Assembly (NCBI GenBank): GCA_964506685.1
Contig: CAZDMQ010000011.1
Location: 1 to 60,678, forward strand
Direction: 5' to 3'
Source of the DNA: UBA5336 sp964506685
GTDB lineage: Bacteria; Pseudomonadota; Alphaproteobacteria; Caulobacterales; Hyphomonadaceae
DNA: 60,678 nucleotides
Every line of letters starts with the position of its first letter. The stretch's first letter is position 1. The notes under the pieces are model-generated. The model had not been told where the DNA came from. It saw only the letters and a list, made by a program, of their open reading frames with translations, and searched no databases. This document shows, one piece after another, positions 54,319-60,678 of the stretch. The translations under genes were made by a program, and so were the position numbers.

Positions 54319-55176
54319 ATGAAGAGTCAGGTGTCGAGTCCGATGAAACCGAAGATATACGCCTCGCTGGAGGTCGCGATCCTGATTCCGGTCGTTGCGA
54401 TCGCACTGAGTACGATCTCTGCGGCAATCACGTTCCGGTTAGGGATCCCGGAAACGCTGCCGCAGCACATCCTCGCCACAATCTGGGTCTCGGCCTGCGT
54501 CTCTGTACCCATGGGGCTGATCGCGGCCCAGTACGATTACAACTACCGTCTGTCGCAGCGCCGGCTTGAGGAACTTGCCTCAACCGACCCGCTGACGGGC
54601 CTGCTGAACCGGCGCTCCTTTCGTTCGGCGGTATCGGATGAACGTGCAAGGATGGCCCGCAGCGGTAACCATGGCGCGCTCGCCCTGATCGATCTCGATG
54701 CCTTCAAGGCCTTCAATGACACCCATGGCCATGATTTCGGTGACTTCGTTCTCCGCGATGTCGCCGTCCTGCTTCATGACGAACTGCGCAATCCTTTCGA
54801 CAAGGTGGGCCGGTGGGGCGGGGAGGAATTCATCGTGCTTGTGAGCAATGTCACGCTCGAACAGGCGTGGCTGGTATTCGAGCGCCTGCGCTTGCGCATT
54901 CAGGACCATGATTTCAGGTTCAGCGGACACAGCGCCCGGGCGACGGCAAGTTTCGGCATGTGTCTCTTCGAGGCTGCGGCGGACTTCGACGAGACGATCC
55001 GCAGGGCCGATGCCGCGCTCTACAGGGCCAAGGCTTCCGGTCGAAATCGCATCATTGCCGAGGACATCGCCAGCGAAAAGCGCACCGCGACCAGTGCAGC
55101 GACGCGCCTGGGAAAAGTGAAGCGGCAGGGAGCCGGGTCCGGGTCGCCGGCGCGCCTCAGGGGCCCTTCAGCCTGA
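54319..55176 (+). CDS. Membrane-bound diguanylate cyclase (GGEEF)
   Basis: 285 residues. Two N-terminal membrane helices (about 14-40 and 50-70), then a GGDEF domain with FKAFNDTHGHDFGDFVLRDVA and the active-site GGEEF (residues 167-171). The inhibitory RxxD site is not seen (NPFD at that place). It should make c-di-GMP; output partner unknown but the TipF-like receptor is in the window. No sensing domain is evident. The start may be the Met at 54343 instead. The 3' end overlaps the GNAT gene by 20 bases. Confidence 0.88.
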   Translation: MKSQVSSPMKPKIYASLEVAILIPVVAIALSTISAAITFRLGIPETLPQHILATIWVSACVSVPMGLIAAQYDYNYRLSQRRLEELASTDPLTGLLNRRSFRSAVSDERARMARSGNHGALALIDLDAFKAFNDTHGHDFGDFVLRDVAVLLHDELRNPFDKVGRWGGEEFIVLVSNVTLEQAWLVFERLRLRIQDHDFRFSGHSARATASFGMCLFEAAADFDETIRRADAALYRAKASGRNRIIAEDIASEKRTATSAATRLGKVKRQGAGSGSPARLRGPSA

Positions 55177-55603
55177 GCCATCCCTTGCGTCCGCGACCGC
55201 CGGCCTCGCCCGTCGGTGCCCAGCCGAGCGCGGCATAGGCGTCACGCGCGCGATGATTGCCGCGATCGACCGTCAGTGTCAGCGGGCGACCCAGGAACAG
55301 GCGCGCGGTGTCCAGCAGGCCCCGCCCGACCCCACAGAGCCGCCAGTCGACATCGACGAAGAGATGGTCGACATAATCGCGGCTCTCGATCAGCGTCAGG
55401 AAGCCGACCACGCCTGCAGACGGCTCTTCGGCCACCCAGCAAAGTCCACGCGACAGTGCGCGATAAAGCTGGCGAAGGCTGCCATCGGGAGCTCCGCGCC
55501 AGGGGAAGTCCTCAAGACAGGCCGTGAGGATTGCCTCGCAATCCTCATGATCACCCGGTCGGTACGGGCGGATCTGCCAACCAGCGCCGTCGTGCACAAT
55601 CAT
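55157..55603 (-). CDS. GNAT-family N-acetyltransferase
   Basis: 148 residues with the GNAT fold: IRPYRPGDHEDCEAILTACL, VVGFLTLIESRDYVDHLFVDVDWRLCGVGRGLLDTAR (acetyl-CoA loop; Q/RxxGxG reads RLCGVGRG), and LTLTVDRGNHRARDAYAALGW, the C-terminal motif. The substrate is not predictable. Convergent with the diguanylate cyclase gene, with a 20-base overlap. Confidence 0.85.
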   Translation of the reverse strand: MIVHDGAGWQIRPYRPGDHEDCEAILTACLEDFPWRGAPDGSLRQLYRALSRGLCWVAEEPSAGVVGFLTLIESRDYVDHLFVDVDWRLCGVGRGLLDTARLFLGRPLTLTVDRGNHRARDAYAALGWAPTGEAGGRGRKGWLRLKGP

Positions 55604-55712
55604 GAGGAAACGCTAGCACGGCTTTCCGGGCCGTACAGTCCTTGACTACAGGGATTTTCCGGCTTTTCCAGATGCTGCTCGATCACCAGCCAACGGCAGC
55701 TCCCGCCGCAGC

Positions 55713-57119
55713 CTACATCTGCATGGTCCAGCCTTCGACACCCATGGCCGCCTGGCGGACCGCTTCCGACAGGGTCGGGTGGGCATGGCTGGTCCGGGCG
55801 ACATCCTCGGACGCCGCGCCGAACTCCATCGCCACGCAGATCTCGCCAATCATCTCGCCGACACCGACGCCGATCATGTGGGCGCCCAGGATGCGGTCGT
55901 TTCCGGAGTCGGCAAGGATCTTCACGAAACCCTGGGTTTCATGATTGGTGCGCGCGCGGGAATTGGCCATGAAGGGGAACTTGCCGACGCGATAATCGAT
56001 ACCGGCATGCTTGAGTTGCTGTTCGGTCTGCCCGACCCATGCGATTTCCGGATTCGTGTAGACCACGCTCGGCACCAGATTGTAATCGACGTGGCCCGCC
56101 TTGCCGGCAATCAGTTCCGCGACCGCCGCCCCGTCATCCTCGGCCTTGTGCGCCAGCATCGGGCCGTGAATGCAATCGCCTATGGCCCAGACCCCGTCCG
56201 CGGCGCGGAAATGGCCGTCGGTCGTCTCGATGACGCCACGGCGATCAGTCGTCACACCGACGGTTTCGAGACCAAGCCCTTCAGTATAGGGCCGCCGGCC
56301 AACTGCAACAATGACCGTATCGGCGTCCATGGTCGTGCTGTCGCCGCCGGCCGCAGGTTCCATGCTCAGTTTCAGCTTGGTCTTCAGTTTCTCCACGCCG
56401 GTGACCTTGGTGCCGAAATGGAAGGTCAGGCCCTGTTTGCGGAAGATCCGTTCCGCTTCCTTCGAGATCTCGGCATCTGCGCCCGGCAGGCAGTGATCGA
56501 GGAATTCCACGACATGCACATCCGAGCCGAGGCGCGACCAGACGCAGCCCATTTCCAGCCCGATCACACCGGCGCCGATCAGCACCAGCGTCTTCGGGAC
56601 GGACCCGAGCTTGAGCGCGCCGGTATTGGTGACCACGCGCTTCTCGTCGATCTCCATCCCCGGCAGCGGCGTCGGCTCGGAACCGGTCGCGATCACGATA
56701 TTGCGTGCCTTCAGCGTCTCGATACCGCCGCGGGCGAGGGCCACCTCGACCGTGCCGGGCCCGGCAATCCGCCCCTTGCCGTGGACATGGTCGACCTTGT
56801 TCTTCTTCATGAGGAAGGCGACGCCCTTGGTCAGCCCGTCCACCGCCTCGTCCTTCTGCGCCATCATCTGCTTGAGATCCAGCGAAAGCCCGTCGACCTT
56901 GATCCCCATGCCGGCAAAATCCTCGCGCGCAAGGCGGTATGCGTCGGAGGCATGCAGCAGGGCCTTGGACGGAATGCAGCCGACATTCAGGCAGGTGCCG
57001 CCAAGCGTGTCGCGCATCTCGATGATCGCCGTGCGAAGGCCAAGCTGGCCAGCGCGGATTGCGCAGTTATAGCCGCCGGGACCACCCCCGATAATGGCCA
57101 CGTCATAGGTCTCTGCCAT
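55713..57119 (-). CDS. lpdA: Dihydrolipoyl dehydrogenase
   Basis: E3 subunit of 2-oxoacid dehydrogenase complexes, 468 residues. FAD site AIIGGGPGGYNCAIRAGQLG, redox disulfide GGTCLNVGCIPSKALLHASD, NAD site LVLIGAGVIGLEMGCVWSRLG, FAD binding AIGDCIHGPMLAHKAEDDG, and the C-terminal His-Glu pair HAHPTLSEAVRQAA. It reoxidises lipoamide made with the lipA product. GGGACAGA precedes the ATG. Confidence 0.96.
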   Translation of the reverse strand: MAETYDVAIIGGGPGGYNCAIRAGQLGLRTAIIEMRDTLGGTCLNVGCIPSKALLHASDAYRLAREDFAGMGIKVDGLSLDLKQMMAQKDEAVDGLTKGVAFLMKKNKVDHVHGKGRIAGPGTVEVALARGGIETLKARNIVIATGSEPTPLPGMEIDEKRVVTNTGALKLGSVPKTLVLIGAGVIGLEMGCVWSRLGSDVHVVEFLDHCLPGADAEISKEAERIFRKQGLTFHFGTKVTGVEKLKTKLKLSMEPAAGGDSTTMDADTVIVAVGRRPYTEGLGLETVGVTTDRRGVIETTDGHFRAADGVWAIGDCIHGPMLAHKAEDDGAAVAELIAGKAGHVDYNLVPSVVYTNPEIAWVGQTEQQLKHAGIDYRVGKFPFMANSRARTNHETQGFVKILADSGNDRILGAHMIGVGVGEMIGEICVAMEFGAASEDVARTSHAHPTLSEAVRQAAMGVEGWTMQM

Positions 57120-57198
57120 GAATTCTGTCCCGTGATCGTCTTGATTAGAGAAGTGACATCCGGACTTAGCCTCTGGCAGGGTCTGGGATCAATGCGGC

Positions 57199-57573
57199 TT
57201 AGGTTGAGCCCGGCGCTGCGCGCGGAAAGCGGACGAGGCCAGCCGTCAGGACCGCCAGTGCAAGACCGAACAGCAGGTGCGGCACATAGGGGACCGCGCC
57301 CTGTCCCACCGCCGCGATCAGGCCGCCAACCGCCAGGCTGAGGACGGCCGCACCTCCGGCCCACCACACACTGCCGCGCAGGGCATTCATCGCCAGCACG
57401 CCGCCGGTCATTGCCGCCACACCGCGTACCATCGGTAGCAGAAAGACCGGGTCGACCACCGTCTCGGCAATCGTCGCGCCCCGGTTTATGTAGAGCAGGG
57501 CCGGATAGAGCGGGATCCACACCAGCCATCCGCCGAGCAGGAACAATGCTGCCCCGGTCAGACGATGTCCCAT
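57199..57573 (-). CDS. Small membrane protein, unknown function
   Basis: 124 residues with about four hydrophobic helices (MGHRLTGAALFLLGGWLVWI, GVAAMTGGVLAMNALRG, AAVLSLAVGGLIAAVGQGAV and LLFGLALAVLTAGLV). GGGGAGGGC precedes the ATG at 57573. No family recognised. It lies just downstream of the thioredoxin gene on the same strand. Confidence 0.65.
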   Translation of the reverse strand: MGHRLTGAALFLLGGWLVWIPLYPALLYINRGATIAETVVDPVFLLPMVRGVAAMTGGVLAMNALRGSVWWAGGAAVLSLAVGGLIAAVGQGAVPYVPHLLFGLALAVLTAGLVRFPRAAPGST

Positions 57574-57597
57574 TTCGTGCCCTCCCCGGACCGTCGC

Positions 57598-58521
57598 TTA
57601 CGCGAACATCAGCGAGGACAGCCGGCGGCGGCCCTCAATGGTGACAGGGTCCTTCGGGCCGGCCGCCTCGAACACCGTCAACAACATCTCCCTGGCCTTG
57701 CCTTCGCCCCACTGGAGGTCCTTCGACAGGATCGCCAGGAGATGGTCCACCGCATCGCCATTGCGTCCGGCTGCGGCAAGCTTCCCGGCGAGGTCGAACC
57801 GGGCCTCGTGATTGTCGGGATCGGCGTCAACTGCGCGCTGCGCGTCGGCAAATTCGTCAGAACTTGGCGCATTTCCCATGAGTTCGATCGCGGTCTCAAC
57901 GCTTTTCCATGCAGTGTCCGAGCGCTTGTCCGCTGGCGCGAGTTCGAGCGTCTCGCGGGCACGCTCCGTGTCGCCATTGGCCAGGTAGCAGCGCGCCAGC
58001 CCGGCGATGGCCAGGATGTTCTCCCGGTCCTCGTTGAGGATTGCGGCGTAGATCTGGGCGGCGCTACCAATATCTCCTGTACGGGCCAGCTCGTCGGCCT
58101 GTTCGATGGCCTCGGCCAGCGACTTGCCAACATCCGTGCCCGACAGCAACTTGTCGATGAACTGCCGTATCTGGCTTTCGGGCAGGGCGCCCATGAAGCC
58201 ATCGACCGGACGGCCCTTGTCGAACGCAAAGACCGCCGGGATGGAGCGAACGCCAAGCTGTCCGGCAATTCCGGGGTTCTCGTCGATATTGATCTTCACG
58301 AGCCTGACCTTGCCCGCCATGTCGCCGACGACCTTCTCCAGAACCGGGGTCAGGCTCTTGCACGGGCCGCACCATGGCGCCCAGAAATCCACCATCACGG
58401 GCGCCGTCTCCGAGGCCTCGATCACATCGGCCATGAAGGCCTGGTCGGAACTGTCCTTGATGTGCTGGCTGGCGTTGCTGACGGTCGCATCCTTCGCACC
58501 GCCGAATGAAAACATGCTCAT
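57598..58521 (-). CDS. Thioredoxin-TPR protein (CnoX/YbbN type)
   Basis: 307 residues. A thioredoxin domain (about 20-130) with the intact redox site WAPWCGPCKSLTPVL (C51, C54) and the cis-proline SIPAVFAFDKG, then a TPR-like tail (about 145-300) with DIGSAAQIYAAILNEDRENILAIAGLA and AQRAVDADPDNHEARFDLAG. The family is the CnoX chaperedoxin (holdase that hands clients to GroEL). E. coli CnoX lacks the active Cys pair, but here both are present. Confidence 0.9.
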   Translation of the reverse strand: MSMFSFGGAKDATVSNASQHIKDSSDQAFMADVIEASETAPVMVDFWAPWCGPCKSLTPVLEKVVGDMAGKVRLVKINIDENPGIAGQLGVRSIPAVFAFDKGRPVDGFMGALPESQIRQFIDKLLSGTDVGKSLAEAIEQADELARTGDIGSAAQIYAAILNEDRENILAIAGLARCYLANGDTERARETLELAPADKRSDTAWKSVETAIELMGNAPSSDEFADAQRAVDADPDNHEARFDLAGKLAAAGRNGDAVDHLLAILSKDLQWGEGKAREMLLTVFEAAGPKDPVTIEGRRRLSSLMFA

Positions 58522-58671
58522 GGGGCCGCGGGCCTCCTGACTGGATTGACTTCTGCTGGCCCGAACATGGGCGCCGCCGCATGGCGATGCAACAGGTTGT
58601 GCGGCGGTTGTCCACACCGGGCAGGATGCGCGCTGCCGGTGACGGGCCGGTCGCGGTCCGGGGCCTGGACC

Positions 58672-59583
58672 CTATGATGTGTTGTCTTCGCCCTCGGCAG
58701 CGCCCTCTTCCGCGGGCGCTCGGATGGCCATCGCTTGCGCCACGCGGAGGTCTGCAAGCTCGCGCCGGATCTCATTGAGCAGGACGATCATGCGCTTGCG
58801 TTCGGAGTGCGCCTCCTCGGCTTCGTCCTCGATCCTCTCCATCTGCTCCTCCTGGATCGCTTCCTGCTCGTTCTGCAGCGCTTCCACAATCAGCGCGATG
58901 AACAGATTGAGGACGGCAAAGCTCGCGAGAAAGATGAAGGTCAGAAAGAACACCCAGGCATAGGGATGGCCGTCATCCATCACCGTCTGGACAACCTCGA
59001 ACCGCCATCCATCCATCGTCATCACCTGGAACAGGGAAAAGGCCGAGCGCGGCAGGTCTCCGAACAGCTGTTGCACTGCCTCTGTCTCGGTCTGCCCGAA
59101 AAGATTGGTGGCCATCACCGCGCCGACATAGGTGACGAGGCCGAGGACGGCGAGGATCGCGCCCATGCCGGGCAGGGCCTTCAGGAGGGCTTCAGTGATC
59201 CGCTTCATCATCGGCACGACGTGCAGCAGGCGGAGCACCCGCAAGACGCGCAGGGCACGCAGGATCGACAGGCCCTGCCCACCCGGCACCAGGGAGATGC
59301 CGACAACGATGAAGTCGAACCAGTTCCATCCGGACCGGAAGAAGCCGAGGCGATAGGCGAGCAGCTTGAGCGAGATTTCGACGACGAAGATATAAGTGAT
59401 CGCCGTGTCAATTCGTTCGAGCGCTGTGAGCACCGGGCCTGGAAGGCTGCGATAGGTCAGCCCGCCAAGGACCACGGCGTTGAGGATGATCAGCGCCGTT
59501 ATCGAATTGACGAACCACCGGTGTTCAATGGCCCGGCCAAGGCCGCCATGTGCGCTGGTATCGTCCACCCGGTGCTGTACCAT
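58672..59583 (-). CDS. Voltage-gated cation channel (bacterial Nav/Cav, one-domain)
   Basis: 303 residues with six helices, the single-domain NaChBac form; it assembles as a tetramer. S4 is LSILRALRVLRVLRLLHVV, with gating Arg at about residues 109, 112, 115 and 118. Pore helix and filter are FSLFQVMTMDGWRF (TMDGW at 189-193; NaChBac has TLESW). S6 is FLASFAVLNLFIALIVEAL, then a charged coiled coil to residue 280. The Asp and Gly in the filter differ from the sodium channels and resemble the calcium-selective CavMr type (LEGW). Transport ion is inferred. Confidence 0.88.
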   Translation of the reverse strand: MVQHRVDDTSAHGGLGRAIEHRWFVNSITALIILNAVVLGGLTYRSLPGPVLTALERIDTAITYIFVVEISLKLLAYRLGFFRSGWNWFDFIVVGISLVPGGQGLSILRALRVLRVLRLLHVVPMMKRITEALLKALPGMGAILAVLGLVTYVGAVMATNLFGQTETEAVQQLFGDLPRSAFSLFQVMTMDGWRFEVVQTVMDDGHPYAWVFFLTFIFLASFAVLNLFIALIVEALQNEQEAIQEEQMERIEDEAEEAHSERKRMIVLLNEIRRELADLRVAQAMAIRAPAEEGAAEGEDNTS

Positions 59584-59676
59584 CCCCGCGCCCTTTGCTA
59601 CCGCGCCCCTGTCCTGACATGCCCGGTCCCGAAAGGCGCCCGGTCTCTACTGCGGGCGGCTGCCGGACATGGATCA

Positions 59677-60480
59677 TCAGCGTACCAGTTCGAAGGTCAC
59701 CGAGACATTGGCATTGTAGTTCACCGAGCCCGCCGCGATCGGGGTTGGCGCCATGTCTGCGGATTCGGCCCGCGCCATCATGGCCATGGGCTGCGGGCCA
59801 CCGCGATAGCTGCTCTCGCTCATGGTGACGATCCGGCCGACCCGGTAACCGGCGGCTCCGGCGAGCAGTTCGGCCCGCGAAAGCGCCGATTTCACCGCCG
59901 CCTCGCGCGCTGCGTTCATCGCCGCCGTATCGTCCTCGAGGGCAAAGTTCAGCCCGTTGAACGTGTTGCCACCGGCCTCGACCAGGGCATCCAGCGTCGG
60001 TCCGAGGGCGTCGAGATCGCGGACCTTGACCGTGAGCTGGTTTGCAACCGTATAGCCTCGCAGCACGCTGCGACGGCGCCGGGTGTCGCCCTCGCGTTCC
60101 TCGATCTGGTCATAGCGCGGACTGATCTGGAAGTTCGAGGTCTGCATGTCCCGTTCGGCAATGCCGGCTTTCTTGAGCACGTCGAACACCCGGTTCATCG
60201 CCTTGCGGTTGGCGGCCATGGCCTCCCTGGCGGTCGCGGCATCGGACTGCACACCGGCGGAGATAAAGGCAATATCGGGATCCACCGAGACACTCCCCTC
60301 GGCGTCGACTGACAGCGTGGTTTCGGGCTGGATGGAATTGGGGTGCAGGCTCACGGGGCTGGCTCCGGCTGGGACGGATCGGGTGGGGGTCTGCGCCGCG
60401 GTCTGGGCGCAGGCCACCGGCGTGCAGAGGACGGCGAGGGCGAGGGCGACGCCGGCATGGCGAAAGGCAGGGCGGGACAT
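59677..60480 (-). CDS. SIMPL (DUF541) domain exported protein
   Basis: 267 residues. Signal peptide (MSRPAFRHAGVALALAVLCT up to about residue 25), then a SIMPL domain: TTLSVDAEGSVSVDPDIAFIS, VQSDAATAREAMAANRKAMNRVFDVLKKAGI, DMQTSNFQISPRY and ALSRAELLAGAAGYRVG. Members are periplasmic or outer-membrane proteins of poorly known role, some linked to oxidative stress. GGAGCCC precedes the ATG. Confidence 0.9.
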   Translation of the reverse strand: MSRPAFRHAGVALALAVLCTPVACAQTAAQTPTRSVPAGASPVSLHPNSIQPETTLSVDAEGSVSVDPDIAFISAGVQSDAATAREAMAANRKAMNRVFDVLKKAGIAERDMQTSNFQISPRYDQIEEREGDTRRRRSVLRGYTVANQLTVKVRDLDALGPTLDALVEAGGNTFNGLNFALEDDTAAMNAAREAAVKSALSRAELLAGAAGYRVGRIVTMSESSYRGGPQPMAMMARAESADMAPTPIAAGSVNYNANVSVTFELVR

Positions 60481-60602
60481 GGGCGGGCTCCGATGACTTG
60501 AGTTTCCATCCTAGATCGTCCATTGCGGCTGCATCAAGACCGGTCCGGTGCCCAGCACGCAGGCCGGTCCGCCGCAATGCGCCCGTCAGGGCAGTTCGGC
60601 AA

Positions 60603-60678
60603 GGGCCTGTAGCTCAGTTGGTTAGAGCGGACCGCTCATAACGGTTTGGTCGCGGGTTCAAGTCCTGCCGGGCCCACC
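60603..60678 (+). tRNA. tRNA-Ile2 with CAT anticodon (3' A cut by window edge)
   Basis: Full cloverleaf: acceptor GGGCCTG pairs with CGGGCCC, D-arm AGCTCAGTTGGTTAGAGC, anticodon loop CTCATAA between GACCG and CGGTT, T-arm with GGTTCAAGT. The CAT anticodon with the TTGGTCGC variable region matches E. coli ileX-type tRNA-Ile2, whose C34 becomes lysidine so it reads AUA, better than elongator or initiator Met. The discriminator A is at 60676, then CC; the final A lies beyond the window. Confidence 0.88.

Overview
The window is about 60.7 kb of GC-rich, very densely coded chromosome from an alphaproteobacterium. The evidence is dnaA next to rpsT, the translation/cell-wall block DUF4167-prmC-prfA, ptsP-lysC-ubiG, efp-suhB, a ccr/ecm pair (ethylmalonyl-CoA pathway), and a TipF-like protein with a degenerate EAL domain. 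TipF points to the Caulobacterales / Maricaulales / Hyphomonadaceae-type lineages; the exact genus cannot be fixed by eye. No insertion sequence, prophage, CRISPR array or rRNA operon was seen. The window starts inside dnaA and ends one base short of a complete tRNA-Ile2(CAU).

Layout. 1-1.7 kb: 5' part of dnaA, a long gene-free stretch with weak DnaA-box-like sites, then rpsT. 1.8-6.5 kb: secreted M20 amidohydrolase, YgjP-type metallopeptidase, a large unknown lipoprotein, dut. 6.5-11.5 kb: ethylmalonyl-CoA mutase, SemiSWEET, D-amino-acid transaminase, crotonyl-CoA carboxylase/reductase. 11.8-13.2 kb: an exported protein built from five ~76-residue charged Val/Gln-Pro repeats, the most unusual gene here, followed by a palindromic intergenic repeat. 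13.3-16.9 kb: aroK-aroB-CNNM/CorC-rimM, all overlapping by 1-4 bases. 17-22.9 kb: a tiny membrane protein plus large secreted protein, xerD, tipF-like gene, lipoprotein, FAH-family hydrolase. 23-29.2 kb: one-gene GmrSD-type nuclease, M28 peptidase, LpxR-type lipid A deacylase, murC. 29.4-34.7 kb: P450, 3-hydroxyacyl-CoA dehydrogenase, propionyl-CoA synthetase, nitronate monooxygenase. 34.9-39.3 kb: suhB, efp, DUF4167, prmC, prfA. 39.4-43.2 kb: membrane proteins, a crotonase and a CE15-like esterase that seem to interrupt a conserved core block. 43.4-50.7 kb: ispG, rodZ-like, ptsP, lysC, ubiG, DUF924. 50.9-60.5 kb: AMP-ligase, lipA, coq10/ratA-like, diguanylate cyclase, GNAT, lpd, small membrane protein, CnoX-like thioredoxin, a bacterial voltage-gated cation channel with an unusual pore motif, and a SIMPL protein.

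Together ccr, ecm, hydroxyacyl-CoA dehydrogenase, crotonase and propionyl-CoA synthetase suggest growth on acetate, fatty acids or other C2/C3-CoA sources through the ethylmalonyl-CoA route. Envelope and polarity functions (TipF, RodZ, MurC, LpxR, the repeat protein, c-di-GMP synthase) are also prominent. Convergent neighbours overlap at their 3' ends (SemiSWEET/transaminase, xerD/tipF, DGC/GNAT), which shows how compact the genome is.
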